A stretch of DNA of 64,000 nt from Ptiloglossa arizonensis (lineage: Eukaryota; Arthropoda; Insecta; Hymenoptera; Colletidae). This document shows, one piece after another, positions 25,611-39,674 of this stretch (the stretch's first letter is position 1; each line of letters begins with the position of its first letter). The position numbers and the translations under genes were made by a program. Under the pieces are notes generated by a model. That model was not told the DNA's origin. It was given only the letters and a program-made list of their open reading frames with translations, and searched no databases. The stretch spans positions 124,001 through 188,000 of the forward strand of contig NW_027478924.1 in assembly GCF_051014685.1 (NCBI RefSeq), given 5' to 3'.

Positions 25611-27496
25611 GTTTGAAGCTAAGAAATGGTTGGGAAGACAACAAATTTTGCGCACTTCTGCCGCTCCAAACGTTTAACAAGAATGGCCTAGAGAAAAAAT
25701 ACACATACCTTTGTAATCGGGCGAGTACCTACTTTCAGATGCAAGAGGAATTTTTGGGCTCGGCCAATCCGTTCGCGAGATATGGGAGTTTGAAGCTAAG
25801 AAATGGTTGAGAAGGCAACAAATTTTGCGCACTTCTGCTGCTCCAAACGCTTAACCAGAATGGCCTAGGGAAAAAATACATATACCGTTGTAATCGGGCG
25901 AGTTTCTACTTTCAGACGCAGCAGGAATTTTTGGGCTTGGTCAAACCGTTCGCGAGATATGGGAGTTTGGAGCTTAGAAATGGTTGAGAAGGCAACAAAT
26001 TTGTCGCACTTCTGCTGCTCCAAACGCTTAACCAGAATGGCCTAGGGAAAAAATACACATACCTTTGTAAGCGGGCGAGTTTCTAATTTCAGACGCAACA
26101 GGAATTTTTGGGTTTGGTCAATCCGTTCGCGAGATATGGGAGTTTGAAGCTAAGAAATGGATGAGAAGACAACAAATTTTGCGCACTTCTGCTACTCCAA
26201 ACGCTTAACCAGAATGGCCTAGGGAGAAAATACGCATACCGTTGCAATCGGGCGAGTACCTACTTTCAGATGCAAGAGGAATTTTTGGGCTCGGCCAATC
26301 CGTTCGCGAGATATGGGAGTTTGAAGCTAAGAAATGGTTGAGAAGGCAACAAATTTTGCGCAATTCTGCTGCTCGAAACGCTTAACCAGAATGGCCTAGG
26401 AAAAAAATACACATACCGTTGTAATCGGGCTAGTTTCTACTTTCAGACGCAGCAGTAATTTTTCGGTTTGGTCAATCCGTTCGCGAGATATGGGAGTTTG
26501 AAGCTAAGAAATGGTTCAGCAGACAACAAATTTTTCCCACTTCTGCTGCTCCAAATGCTTAACCAGAATGGCCTAGGGAAAAAATACACATACCGTTGTA
26601 ATCGGGCGAGTTTCTACTTTCAGACGCAGCAGGAATTTTTGAGCTTGGTCAAACCGTTCGCGAGATATGGGAGTTTGGAGCTTAGAAATGGTTGAGAAGG
26701 CAACAAATTTGTCGCACTTCTGCTGCTCCAAACGCTTAACCAGAATGGCCTAGGGAAAAAATACACATACCATTGTAATCGGGCGAGTTTCTAATTTCAG
26801 ACGCAGCAGGAATTTTTGGGTTTGGTCAATCCGTTCGCGAGATATGGGAGTTTGAAGCTAAGAAATGGTTGAGAAGGCAACAAATTTTTCGCAGTTCTGC
26901 TGCTCCAAACGCTTAACCAGAATGGCCTAGGGAAAAAATACACTTACCTTTGTAAACCGGTGAGTTTCTATTTTCAGGCGCAACAGGAATTTTTGGGTTT
27001 GGTCAATCCGTTCGCGAGATATGGGAGCTTGAAGCAAAGAAATGGTTGAGAAGACAACAAATTTTGCGCACTTCTGCTGCTCAAAACGCTTAACCAGAAT
27101 GGCCTAGGGAGAAAATACAAATACCGTTGCAATCGGGCGAGTTTCTAATTACAGTCGCAACAGGAATTTTTGGGTTTGGTCAATCCGTTCGCGAGATATG
27201 GGAGTTTGAAGCTAAGAAATGGTTGAGAAGGCAACAAATTTCTCGCAATTCTGCTGCTCCAAACGCTTAACCAGAATGGCCTAGGGAGAAAATACAAATA
27301 CCGTTGCAATCGGGCTAGTTTCTACTTTCAGACGCAGCAGGAATTTTTGGCTTTGGTCAATCCGTTCGCGATATATGGGAGTTTGAAGCTAAGGAATGGT
27401 TGAGAAGGCAACAAATTTCTCGCAATTCTGCTGCTCCAAACGCTTAACCAGAATGGCCTAGGGAGAAAATACAAATACCGTTGCAATCGGGCTACT

Positions 27497-28356
27497 TTCT
27501 ACTTTCAGACGCAGCAGGAATTTTTGAGCTTGGTCAAACCGTTCGCGAGATATGGGAGTTTGAAGCTAAGAAATGGTTGAGAAGACAACAAATTTGTCGC
27601 ACTTCTTCTGCTCCAAACGCTTAACCAGAGTGGCCTAGGGAAAAAATACAAATACCGTTGCAATCGGGCTAGTTTCTACTTTCAGACGCAGCAGGAATTT
27701 TTGGCTTTGGTCAATCCGTTCGCGATATATGGGAGTTTGAAGCTAAGGAATGGTTGAGAAGGCAACAAATTTTGCGCACTTCTGATGCTCCAAACGCTTA
27801 ACGAGAATGGCGTAGGGAAAAAATACAAATACCGTTGCAATCGGGCGAGTTTCTAATTACAGTCGCAACAGGAATTTTTGGGTTTGGTCAATCCGTTCGC
27901 GAGATATGGGAGTTTGAAGCTAAGAAATGTTTGAGAAGACAACAAATTTTTCGCAATTCTGCTGCTCCAAACGCTTAACCAGAATGGCCTAGGGAAAAAG
28001 TAAACATACCGTTGTAATCGGGCTAGTTTCTACTTTCAGACGCAGCAGGAATTTTTGAGCTTGGTCAAACCGTTCGCGAGATATGGGAGTTTGAAGCTAA
28101 GAAATGGTTGAGAAGACAACAAATTTGTCGCACTTCTTCTGCTCCAAACGCTTAACCAGAATGGCCTAGGGAAAAAATACAAATACCGTTGCAATCGGGC
28201 TAGTTTCTACTTTCAGACGCAGCAGGAATTTTTGGCTTTGGTCAATCCGTTCGCGATATATGGGAGTTTGAAGCTAAGGAATGGTTGAGAAGGCAACAAA
28301 TTTTGCGCACTTCTGATGCTCCAAACGCTTAACGAGAATGGCGTAGGGAAAAAATA
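27497..28356 (+). repeat. 3-monomer local duplication
   Basis: 27497-27825 matches 28028-28356 at a distance of 531 bp. Both carry CACTTCTTCTGC, GGCTTTGGTC, GCGATATATGG, TCTGATGCTCC and GAATGGCGTAGGG. Confidence 0.8.
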
Positions 28357-30296
28357 CACATACTTTTGTAATCGGGCGAGTTTCTACTTTCAGACGCAGC
28401 AGGAATTTTTGGGCTTGGTCAATCCGTTCGCGAGAAGTGGGAGTTTGAAGCTAAGAAATGGTTGAGAAGGCAACAAATTTTACGCACCTTTGCTGCTCCA
28501 AACGCTTAACCAGAATGGCCTAGGGAAAAAATACACTTACCTTTGTAATCGGGCGAGTTTCTATTTTCAGACGCAACTGGAATTTTTGGGTTTGGTCAAT
28601 CCGTTCGCGAGAAATGGGAGTTTGAAGCTAAGAAATGGTTGAGAAGGCAACAAATTTCTCGCAATTCTGCTGCTCCAAACGCTCAACCAGAATGGCCGAG
28701 GGAAAAAATACACATACCGTTGTAATCGGGCGAGCTTCTACTCTCAGACGGAGCAGGAATTTTTGGGTTTGGTCAATCCGTTCGCGAGAAATGGGAGTTT
28801 GAAGCTAAGAAATGGTTGAGATGGCAACAAATTTTTCGCAGTTCTGCTGCTCCAAACGCTTAACCAGAATGGCCTAGGGAGAAAATACACATACCGTTGT
28901 AACCGGGCGAGTACCTACTTTCAGACGCAACAGGAATTTTTCGGTTTGGTCAATCCGTTCGTGAGATATGGGAGTTTGAAGCTAAGAAATGGTTTAGAAG
29001 GCAACAAATTTCTCGCAATTCTGCTGCTCCAAACGATTAACCAGAATGGCCTAGGGAAAAAATACAAATACCGTTGCAATCGGGCTAGTTTCTACTTTCA
29101 GACGCAGCAGGAATTTTTGGGCGTGGTCAATCCTTTCGCGAGATATGGGAGTTTGAAGCTCAGAAATGAATGAGAAGGCAACAAATTTCTAGCAATTCTG
29201 CTGCTCCAAACGCTTAACCAGAATGGCCTAGGGAAAAAATACTAATACCGTTGCAATCGGGCTAGTTTCTACTTTCAGATGCAGCAGGAATTTTTAGGCT
29301 TGGTCAATCATTTCGCGAGATATGGGAGTTTGAAGCTAAGAAATGAATGAGAAGGCAACAAATTTTTCGCAATTCTGCTGCTCCAAACGCTTAACCAGAA
29401 AGGCCGGGGGAAAAAATACACATGCCGTTGTAATCGGGCGAGTTTCTACTTTCAGGCGCAACAGGAATTTTTGGGTTTGGTCAATCCGTTCGCGAGATAT
29501 GGGAGTTTGAAGCTAAGAAATGGTTGAGAAGGCAACAAATTTCTCGCAATTCTGCTGCTCCAAACGCTTAACAAGAGAGGCCTAGAGAAAAAATACACAT
29601 ACTGTTGTAATCGGGCGAGCTTCTACTTTCAGACGGAGCAGGAATTTTTGGGTTTGGTCAATCCGTTCGCGAGAAATGGGAGTTTGAAGCTAAGAAATGG
29701 TTGAGAAGGCAACAAATTTCTCGCAATTCTGCTGCTCCAAACGCTCAACCAGAATGGCCGAGGGAAAAAATACACATACCGTTGTAATCGGGCGAGCTTC
29801 TACTTTCAGACGGAGCAGGAATTTTTGGGTTTGGTCAATCCGTTCGCGAGAAATGGGAGTTTGAAGCTAAGAAATGGTTGAGAAGGCAACAAATTTTTCG
29901 CAGTTCTGCTGCTCCAAACGCTTAACCAGAATGGCCTAGGGAGAAAATACTCATACCGATGTAATCGGGCGAGTACCTACTTTCAGACGCAACAGGAATT
30001 TTTGGTTTTGGTCAATCCGTTCGCGAGATATGGGATTTTGAAGCTAAGAAATGGTTTAGAAGGCAACAAATTTGTCGCACTTCTGCTGCTCCAAACGCTT
30101 AACCAGAATGGCCTAGGGAAAAAATACAAATACCGTTGCAATCGGGCTAGTTTCTACTTTCAGACGCAGCAGGAATTTTTGGCTTTGGTCAATCCGTTCG
30201 CGATATATGGGAGTTTGAAGCTAAGGAATGGTTGAGAAGGCAACAAATTTTGCGCACTTCTGATGCTCCAAACGCTTAACAAGAATGGCGTAGGGA

Positions 30297-30890
30297 AAAA
30301 ATACACTTACCTTTGTAAACGGGCGAGTTTCTATTTTCAGACGCAACTGGAATTTTTGGGTTTGGTCAATCCGTTCGCGAGAAATGGGAGTTTGAAGCTA
30401 AGAAATGGTTGAGAAGGCAACAAATTTCTCGCAATTCTGCTGCTCCAAACGCTCAACCAGAATGGCCGAGGGAAAAAATACACATACCGTTGCAATCGGG
30501 CGAGCTTCTACTTTCAGACGGAGCAAGAATTTTTGGGTTTGGTCAATCCGTTCGCGAGAAATGGGAGTTTGAAGCTAAGAAATGGTTGAGAAGGCAACAA
30601 ATTTTTCGCAGTTCTGCTGCTCCAAACGCTTAACCAGAATGGCCTAGGGAGAAAATACACATACCGTTGTAATCGGGCGAGTACCTACTTTCAGACGCAT
30701 CAGGAATTTTTGGGTTTGGTCAATCCGTTCGCGAGATATGGGAGTTTGAAGCTAAGAAATGGTTTAGAAGGCAACAAATTTCTCGCAATTCTGCTGCTCC
30801 AAACGATTAACCAGAATGGCCTAGGGAAAAAATACAAATACCGTTGCAATCGGGCTTGTTTCTACTTTCAGACGCAGCAGGAATTTTTGG
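30297..30890 (+). repeat. 3.4-monomer block, first copy
   Basis: It matches 33483-34076 at a distance of 3186 bp (18 monomers). Marks are GCAACTGGAATTTTT, GCTCAACCAG, GGAGCAAGAATTTTT, GCATCAGG and CCAAACGATTAACC. Related segments also occur near 28560 and 29640. Confidence 0.78.
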
Positions 30891-31434
30891 CTTTGGTCTA
30901 TCCGTTCGCGATATATGGGAGTTTGAAGCTAAGGAATGGTTGAGAAGGCAACAAATTTTGCGCACTTCTGATGCTCCAAACGCTTATCAAGAATGGCGTA
31001 GGGAAAAAATACCCATACCGTTGTAATCGGGCGAGTTTCTAATTTCAGAGGCAACAGGAATTTTTGGGTTTGGTCAATCCGTTCGCGAGATATGGGAGTT
31101 TGAAGCTAAGAAATGGTTGAGAAGGCAACAAATTTCTCGCAATTCTGCTGCTCCAAACGCTCAACCAGAATGGCCTATGGAAAAAATACAAATACCGTTG
31201 CAATCGGGCTACTTTCTACTTTCAGACGCAGCAGGAATTTTTGGGCTTGGTCAATCCTTTCGCGAGATATGGGTGTTTGAATCTAAGAAATGGTTCAGCA
31301 GACAACAAATTTTTCCCACTTCTGCTGCTCCAAACGCTTAACCAGAATGGCCTAGGGAAAAAATACACATACCGCTGTAATCGGGCGAGTTTCTACTTTC
31401 AGACGAAGCAGGAATTTTTGAGCTTGGTCAAACC

Positions 31435-31451
31435 GTTCGCGAGATACGGGA
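31435..31451 (+). other. Exact CENP-B box core
   Basis: Lies in a GAGCTTGGTCAAACC unit that follows a TTTTTCCCACTTCTG unit. Confidence 0.55.
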
Positions 31452-32496
31452 GTTTGAAGCTAAGACATGGTTGAGAAGACAACAAATTTTGCGCACTTCT
31501 GCCTCTCCACACGCTTAACAAGAATGGCCTAGAGAAAAAATACACATACTGTTGTAATCGGGCGAGCTTCTACTTTCAGACGGAGCAGGAATTTTTGGGT
31601 TTGGTCAATCCGTTCGCGAGAAATGGGAGTTTGAAGCTAAGAAATGGTTGAGAACGCAACAAATTTCTCGCAATTCTGCTGCTCCAAACACTCAACCAGA
31701 ATGGCCGAGGGAAAAAATACACATACCGTTGCAATCGGGCTAGTTTCTACTTTCAGACGCAGCAGGAATTTTTGGCTTTGGTCAATCCGTTCGCGATATA
31801 TGGGAGTTTGAAGCTAAGAAATGGTTGAGAAGACAACAAATTTTGCGCACTTCTGCTGCCCCAAACGCTTAACCAGAAGGGCTTATGGAAAAAATACACA
31901 TACCGTTCTAATCGAGCGAGTTTCTACTTTCAGACGCAGCAGGAATTTTTGGGTTTGGTCAATCCGTTCGCGAGAAATGGGAGTTTGAAGCTAAGAAATG
32001 GTAGAGAAGGCAACAAATTTTTCGCAGTTCTGCTGCTCCAAACGCTTAACCAGAATGGCCTAGGGAGAAAATACACATACCGCTGTAAACGGGCGAGTAC
32101 CTACTTTCAGACGCAACAGGAATTTTTGGGTTTGGTCAATCCGTTCGCGAGATATGGGAGTCTGAAGCTAAGAAATGGTTGAGAAGGCAACAAATTTCTC
32201 GCAATTCTGCTGCTCCAAACGCTTAACCAGAATGGCCTAGGGAAAAAATACAAATACCGTTGCAATCGGGCTACTTTCTACTTTCAGACGCAGCAGGAAC
32301 TTTTGGGCTTGGTCAATCCTTTCGCGAGATATGGGTGTTTGAATCTAAGAAACGGTTCAGCAGACAACAAATTTTTCCCACTTCTGCTGCTCCAAACGCT
32401 TAACCAGAATGGCCTAGGGAGAAAATACACATACCGTTGTAATCGGGCGAGTACCTACTTTCAGACGCAACAGGAATTTTTGGGTTTGGTCAAACC

Positions 32497-32513
32497 GTTC
32501 GCGAGATACGGGA
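32497..32513 (+). other. Exact CENP-B box core
   Basis: The unit has GGGTTTGGTCAAACC upstream, a hybrid of the two common upstream forms, six monomers (1062 bp) after the 31435 site. Confidence 0.55.
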
Positions 32514-33482
32514 GTTTGAAGCTAAGAAATGGTTGAGAAGACAACCAATTTTGCGCACTTCTGCCGCTCCAAACGCTTAACAAGAATGGCCTAGAGAAAA
32601 AATACACATACCTTTGTAATCGGGCGAGTTTCTAATTGCAGATGCAAGAGGAATTTTTGGGCTCGGTCAATCCGTTCGCGAGATATGGGAGTTTGAATCT
32701 AAGAAATGGTTGATAAAGCAACAAATTTTTCGCACTTCTGCTGCTCCAAACGCTTAACCAGAATAGCCTAGGGAAAAAATACACTTACCTTTGTAAACGG
32801 GCGAGTTTCTATTTTCAGACGCAACTGGAATTTTTGGGTTTGGTCAATCCGTTCGCCAGATATGGGAGTTTGAAGCTAAGAAATGGATGAGAAGACAACA
32901 AATTTTGCTCACTTCTGCTGCTCCAAACGCTTAACCAGAATGGCCTAGGGAGAAAATACACATACCCTTGTAATCGGGCGAGTACCTACTTTCAGATGCA
33001 AGAGGAATTTTTGGGCTCGGCCAATCCGTTCGCGAGATATGGGAGTTTGAAGCTAAAAAATGGTTGAGAAGGCAACAAATTTCTCGCAATTCTGCTGCTC
33101 CAAACGATTAACCAGAATGGCCTAGGGAAAAAATACAATTACCGTTGCAATCGGGCTAGTTTCTACTTTCAGACGCAGCAGAAATTTTTGGGATTGGTCA
33201 ATCCTTTCGCGAGATATGGGAGTTTGAAGCTAAGAAATGAATGAGAAGGCAACAAATTTATCGCAATTCTGCTGCTCCAAACGCTTAACCAGAATGGCCT
33301 AGGGAAAAAATACACATGCCGTTGTAATCGCGCGAGTTTCTACTTTCAGACGCAGCAGGAATTTTTGAGCTTGGTCAAACCGTTCGCGAGATATGGGAGT
33401 TTGAAGCTAAGAAATGGTTGAGAAGACAACAAATTTTTCGCACTTCTGCTGCTCCAAACGCTTAACCAGAATGGCCTAGGGA

Positions 33483-34076
33483 AAAAATAAACTTACCTTT
33501 GTAATCGGGCGAGTTTCTATTTTCAGACGCAACTGGAATTTTTGGGTTTGGTCAATCCGTTCGCGAGAAATGGGAGTTTGAAGCTAAGAAATGGTTGAGA
33601 AGGCAACAAATTTCTAGCAATTCTGCTGCTCCAAACGCTCAACCAGAATTGCCGAGGGAAAAAATACACGTGCCGTTGTAATCGGGCGAGCTTCTACTTT
33701 CAGACGGAGCAAGAATTTTTGGGTTTGGTCAATCCGTTCGCGAGAAATGGGAGTTTGAAGCTAAGAAATGGTTGAGAAGGCAACAAATTTTTCGCAGTTC
33801 TGCTGCTCCAAACGCTTAACCAGAATGGCCTAGGGAGAAAATACACATACCGTTGTAATCGGGCGAGTACCTACTTTCAGACGCATCAGGAATTTTTGGG
33901 TTTGGTCAATCCGTTCGCGAGATATGGGAGTTTGAAGCTAAGAAATGGTTTAGAAGGCAACAAATTTCTCGCAATTCTGCTGCTCCAAACGATTAACCAG
34001 AATGGCCTAGGGAAAAAATACAAATACCGTTGCAATCGGGCTAGTTTCTACTTTCAGACGCAGCAGGAATTTTTAG
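33483..34076 (+). repeat. 3.4-monomer block, displaced copy
   Basis: Counterpart of 30297-30890. It ends where GGCTTTGGTC is replaced by AGGCTTGCTC. Confidence 0.78.
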
Positions 34077-34620
34077 GCTTGCTCAATCATTTCGCGAGAT
34101 ATGGGAGTTTGAAGCTAAGAAATGAATGAGAAGGCAACAAATTTTTGGCAATTCTGCAGCTCCAAACGCTTATCCAGAAAGGCCGAGGGAAAAAATACAC
34201 ATACCGTTGTAATCGGGGGAGTTTCTACTTTCAGACGCAGCCGGAATTTTTGGGTATGGTCGATCCGTTCGCGAGAAATGGGAGTTTGAAGCTAAGAAAT
34301 GGTTGAGAAGGCAACAAATTTCTCGCAATTCTGCTGCTCCAAACGCTTAACCAGAATGGCCTAGTGAAAAAATACAAATACCGTTGCAATCGGGCTACTT
34401 TCTACTTTCAGACGCAGCAGGAATTTTTGGGCTTGGTCAATCCTTTCGCGAGATATGGGAGTTTGAAGCTAAGAAATGGTTCAGCAGACAACAAATTTAT
34501 CCCACTTCTGCTGCTCCAAATGCTTAACCAGAATGGCCTAGGGAAAAAATACACATACCGTTGTAATCGGGCGAGTTTCTACTTTCAGACGCAGCAGGAA
34601 TTTTTGAGCTTGGTCAAACC

Positions 34621-34637
34621 GTTCGCGAGATACGGGA
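34621..34637 (+). other. Exact CENP-B box core
   Basis: Same unit pairing as 31435, here after a unit with TTTATCCCACTTCTG. Confidence 0.55.
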
Positions 34638-35082
34638 GTTTGAAGCTAAGAAATGGTTGAGAAGACAACAAATTTTGCGCACTGCTGCCGCTCCAAACGC
34701 TTAACAAGAATGGCCTAGAGAAAAAATACACATACCTTTGTAATCGGGCGAGTTTCTAATTTCAGATGCAAGAGGAATTTTTGGGCTCGGTCAATCCGTT
34801 CGCGAGATATGAGAGTTTGAAGCTAAGAAATGGTTGAGAAGGCAACAAATTTTTCGCACTTCTGCTGCTCCAAACGCTTAACAAGAGTTGCCTAGAGAAA
34901 AAATACACATACCGTTGTAATCGGGCGGGTTTCTACTTTCAGACGCAGCAGGAATTTTTGGGTTTGGTCAATCCGTTCGCGAGGAATGGGGGTTTGAAGC
35001 TAAGAAATGGTTGAGAAGGCAACAAATTTTTCGCAGTTCTGCTGCTCCAAACGCTTAACCAGAATGGGCTAGGGAAAAAATA

Positions 35083-35684
35083 CACTTACCTTTGTAAACG
35101 GGCGAGTTTCTATTTTCAGACGCAACAGGACTTTTTGGGTTTGGTCAATCCGTTCGCGAGATATGGGAGTTTGGAGCTAAGAAATGGTTGAGAAGGCAAC
35201 AAATATTTCGCACTTCTGCTGCTCCAAACGCTTAACAAGTGTGGCCTAGGGAAAAAATACACATACCGTTGTAATCGGGCGAGTTTCTACTTTCAGACGC
35301 AGCAGGAATTTTTGGGTTTGGTCAATCCGTTCGCGAGATATGGGAGTTTGAAGCTAAGAAATGAATGAGAAGGCAACAAATTTATCGCAATTCTGCTGCT
35401 CCAAACGCTTAACCAGAATGGCCTAGAGAAAAAATACACTTACCCTTGTAAACGGGCGAGTTTCTATTTTCAGACGCAACAGGAATTTTTGGGTTTGGTC
35501 AATCCGTTCGCGAGATATGGGAGTTTGAAGATAAGAAATGGTTGAGAAGGCAACAAATTTTTCGCACTTCTGCTGCTCCAAACGCTTAACAAGTGTGGCC
35601 TAGGGAAAAAATACACTTACCGTTGTAATCGGGCGAGTTTCTACTTTCAGACGCAGCAGGAATTTTTGGGTTTGGTCAATCCGT
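35083..35684 (+). repeat. Dimer duplication marked by AAGTGTGGCC
   Basis: 35083-35330 matches 35437-35684 at a distance of 354 bp, two monomers. The AAGTGTGGCC variant at 35237 and 35591 is shared by both. Confidence 0.72.
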
Positions 35685-35832
35685 TCGCGGAATTGGGAGC
35701 TTGAAGCTAAGAAATGGTTGAGAAGGCAACAAATATTTCGCAGTTCTGCTGCTCCAAACGCTTAACCAGAATGGCCTAGGGAAAAAATATACTTACCTTT
35801 GTAATCGGGCGAGTTTCTACTTTGAGACGCAG

Positions 35833-36672
35833 CAGAAATTTTTGGGCTTGGTCAATCCTTTCGCGAGATATGGGAGTTTGAAGCTAAGAAATGAATGAGA
35901 AGGCAACAAATTTATCGCAATTCTGCTGCTCCAAACGCTTAACCAGAATGGCCTAGGGAAAAAATACACTTACCTTTGTAAACGGGCGAGTTTCTATTTT
36001 CGGACGCAACAGGAGTTTTTGGGTTTGGTCAATCCGTTCGCGAGATATGGGAGTTTGAAGCTAAGAAATGGTTGAGAAGACAACAAATTTTGCGCAATTC
36101 TGCTGCTCCAAACGCTTAACCAGAATGGCCTAGGGAGAAAATGCACATACCGTTGTAATCGGGCGAGTACCTACTTTCAGATGCAAGAGGAACTGTTGGG
36201 CTCGGCCAATCCGTTCGCGAGATATGGGAGTTTGAAGCTAAGAAATGGTTGAGAAGGCAACAAATTTCTCGCAATTCTGCTGCTCCAAACGCTTAACCAG
36301 AATGGCCTAGGGAAAAAATACAAATACCGTTGCAATCGGGCTAGTTTCTACTTTCAGACGCAACAGAAATTTTTGGGCTTGGTCAATCCTTTTGCGAGAT
36401 ATGGGAGTTTGAAGCTAAGAAATGAATGAGAAGGCAACAAATTTATCGCAATTCTGCTGCTCCAAACGCTTAACCAGAATGGCCTAGGGAAAAAATACAC
36501 TTACCTTTGTAAACGGGCGAGTTTCTATTTTCGGACGCAACAGGAGTTTTTGGGTTTGGTCAATCCGTTCGCGAGATATGGGAGTTTGAAGCTAAGAAAT
36601 GGTTGAGAAGACAATAAATTTTGCGCACTTCTGCTGCCCCAAACGCTTAACCAGAATGGCCTAGGGAGAAAA
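35833..36672 (+). repeat. 3-monomer local duplication
   Basis: 35833-36141 matches 36364-36672 at a distance of 531 bp. Shared marks are CAGAAATTTTTGGGC, AAATGAATGAG with TTTATCGC, and CGGACGCAACAGGAG. Confidence 0.78.
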
Positions 36673-39243
36673 TACACTTACCTTTGTAATCGGGCGAGTT
36701 TCTACTTTTAGATGCAAGAGGAATTTTTGGGTTTTGTCAATCCGTTCGCGAGATATGGGAGTTTGAAGCTAAGAAATGGTTGAGAGGGCAACAAATTTTT
36801 CGCACGTCTGCTGCTCCGAACGCTTAACCAGAATGGCCTAGGGAGAAAATACACATACCGTTGTAATCGGGCGAGTACCTACTTTCAGACGCAACAGGAA
36901 TTTTTGGGTTTGGTCAATCCGTTCGCGAGATATGGGAGTTTGAAGCTAAGAAATGGTTTAGAAGGCAACAAATTTCTCGCAATTCTGCTGCTCCAAACGC
37001 TTAACCAGAATGGCCTAGGGAAAAAATACAAATACGGTTGCAATCGGGCTAGTTTCTACTTTCAGACGCAGCAGGAATTTTTGGGTTTGGTCAATCCGTT
37101 CGCGAGAAATGGGAGTTTGAAGCTAAGAAATGGTTGAGAAGGCAACAAATTTTTCGCAGTTCTGCTGCTCCAAACGCTTAACCAGAATGGCCTAGGGAAA
37201 AAATACACATACCGTTGTAATCGGGCATGTAGCTACTTTCAGACGCAACAGGAATTTTTGGGTTTGGTCAATCCGTTCGCGAGATATGGGAGTTTGAAGC
37301 TAAGAAATGGTTGAGAAGGCAACATATTTCTCGCAATTCTGCTGCTCCAAACGCTTAACCAGAATGGCCTAGGGAAAAAATACAAATACCGTTGCAATCG
37401 GGCTACTTTCTACTTTCAGACGCAGCAGGAATTTTTGGGCTTGGTCAATCCTTTCGCGAGATATGGGAGTTTGAAGCTAAGAAATGGTTCAGCAGACAAC
37501 AAATTTTTCCCACTTCTGCTGCTCCAAATGCTTAACCAGAATGGCCTAGGGAAAAAATACACATACCGTTGTAATCGGGCGAGTTTCTACTTTCAGACGC
37601 GGCAGGAATTTTTGGGCTCGGTCAATCCGTTCGCGAGATATGGGCGTTTGAAGCTAAGAAATGGTTGAGAAGGCAACAAATTTTTCGCACTTCTGCTGCT
37701 CCAAACGCTTAACAAGAGTTGCCTAGAGAAAAAATACACATACCGTTGTAATCGGGCGAGTCTCTACTTTCAGACGCAGCAGGAATTTTTGGGTTTGGTC
37801 AATCCGTTCGCGAGAAATGGGAGTTTGAAGCTAAGAAATGGTTGAGAAGGCAACAAATTTTTCGCAGTTCTGCTGCTCCAAACGCTTAACCAGAATGGCC
37901 TAGGGAAAAAATACACTTACCTTTGTAAACGGGCGAGTTTCTATTTTCAGACGCAACAGGAATTTTTGGGTTTGGTCAATCCGTTCGCGAGATATGGGAG
38001 TTTGAAGCTAAGAAATGGTTGAGAAGACAACAAATTTTGCGTATTTCTGCTGCTCAAAACGCTTAACCAGAATGGCCTAGGGAGAAAATACACATACCGT
38101 TGTAATCGGGCGAGTACCTACTTTCAGATGCAAGAGGAATTTTTGGGCTCGTCCAATCCGTTCGCGAGATATGGGAGATTGAAGCTAAGAAATGGTTGAG
38201 AAGGCAACAAATTTCTCGCAATTCTGCTGCTCCAAACGCTTAACCAGAATGGCCTAGGGAAAAAATACAAATACCGTTGCAATCGGGCGAGTTTCTACTT
38301 TTAGATGCAAGAGGAATTTTTGAGTTTGGTCAATCCGTTCGCGAGATATGGGAGTTTGAAGCTAAGAAATGGTTTAGAAGGCAACAAATTTCTCGCAATT
38401 CTGCTGCTCCAAACGCTTAACAAGAGTTGCCTAGAGAAAAAATACACATACCGTTGTAATCGGGCGAGTTTCTACTTTCAGACGCAGCAGGAATTTTTGG
38501 GTTTGGTCAATCCGTTCGCGAGAAATGGGAGTTTGAAGCTTAGAAATGGTTGAGAAGGCAACAAATTTTTCGCAGTTCTGCTGCTCCAAACGCTTAACCA
38601 GAATGGCCTAGGGAAAAAATACACTTACCTTTGTAAACGGGCGAGTTTCTATTTTCAGACGCAACAGGAATTTTTTGGTTTGGTCAATCCGTTCGCGAGA
38701 TATGGGAGTTTGAAGCTAAGAAATGGTTGAGAAGACAACAAATTTTGCGCACTTCTGCTGCTCAAAACGCTTAACCAGAATGGCCTATGGAGAAAATACA
38801 CATACCGTTGTAATCGGGCGAGTACCTACTTTCAGATGCAAGAGGAATTTTTGGGCTCGGCCAATCCGTTCGCGAGATATGGGAGTTTGAAGCTAAGAAA
38901 TGGTTGAGAAGGCAACAAATTTCTCGCAATTCTGTTGCTCCAAACGCTTAACCAGAATGGCCTAGAAAAAAATACATATACCGTTGTGATCGGGCGAGTT
39001 TCTACTTTAAGACGCAGCAGGAATTTTTGGGCTTGGTCAAACCGTTCGCGAGATATGGGAGTTTGAAGCTTAGAAATGGTTGAGAAGGCAACAAATTTGT
39101 CGCACTTCTGCTGCTCCAAACGCTTAACCAGAATGGCCTAGGGAAAAAATACACATACCTTTGTAATCGGGCGAGTTTCTAATTTCAGACGCAACAGGAA
39201 TTTTTGGGTTTGGTAAATCCGTTCGCGAGATATGGGAGTTTGA

Positions 39244-39674
39244 AGCTAAGAAATGGTTGAGAAAACAACAAATTTTGCGCACCTCTGCTTCCCCAAACGC
39301 TTAACCAGAAGGGCCCAGGGAAAAAATACACATATCGTTGTAATCGAGCGAGTTTCTACTTTCAGACGCAACAGGAATTTTTGGGTTTGGTCAATCCGGT
39401 CGCGAGATATGGGAGATTGAAGCTAAGAAATGGTTGAACGGCAACAACCTTTTCGCACTTCTGCTGCTCCAAACGCTTAACCAGAATGGCCTAGGGAAGA
39501 AATACACATACCGTTGTAATCGGGCTAGTTTCTACTTTCAGACGCAGCAGGAATTTTTGGGCTTGGTCAAACCGTTCGCGAGATACAGGAGATTGAAGGT
39601 AAGAAATGGTTGAGAAGACAACAACTTTTGGGCAATTCTGCTGCTCCAAACGCTTAACCAGAATGGCCTAGGGA
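39244..39674 (+). repeat. Left-flavour block inside the right half
   Basis: These 431 bases match window bases 1-431 with one internal mismatch that I could find (CAACAAA here for CAGCAAA at about 25); identity then ends at about 39674. They include GGGCCCAGGG, CCGGTCGCG, TTGAACGGCAACAACC, GAAGAAATAC, GATACAGGAGATTG and ACAACTTTTGGGC. A similar but less exact block is at about 11660-12070. The surrounding units are of the central/right types, so this is a displaced block. Confidence 0.88.

Larger units (their letters stand above)
24414..39243 (+). repeat. Central mosaic of small satellite duplications
   Basis: This region is made of diverse units dominated by types with AAATACCGTTGCAATCGGGCTA, GCAGTTCTGC, and CACTTACCTTTGTAAACGGGC. 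It holds several 2-, 3- and 4-monomer local duplications, listed separately, and no long higher-order unit. There is no gene. Confidence 0.85.
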
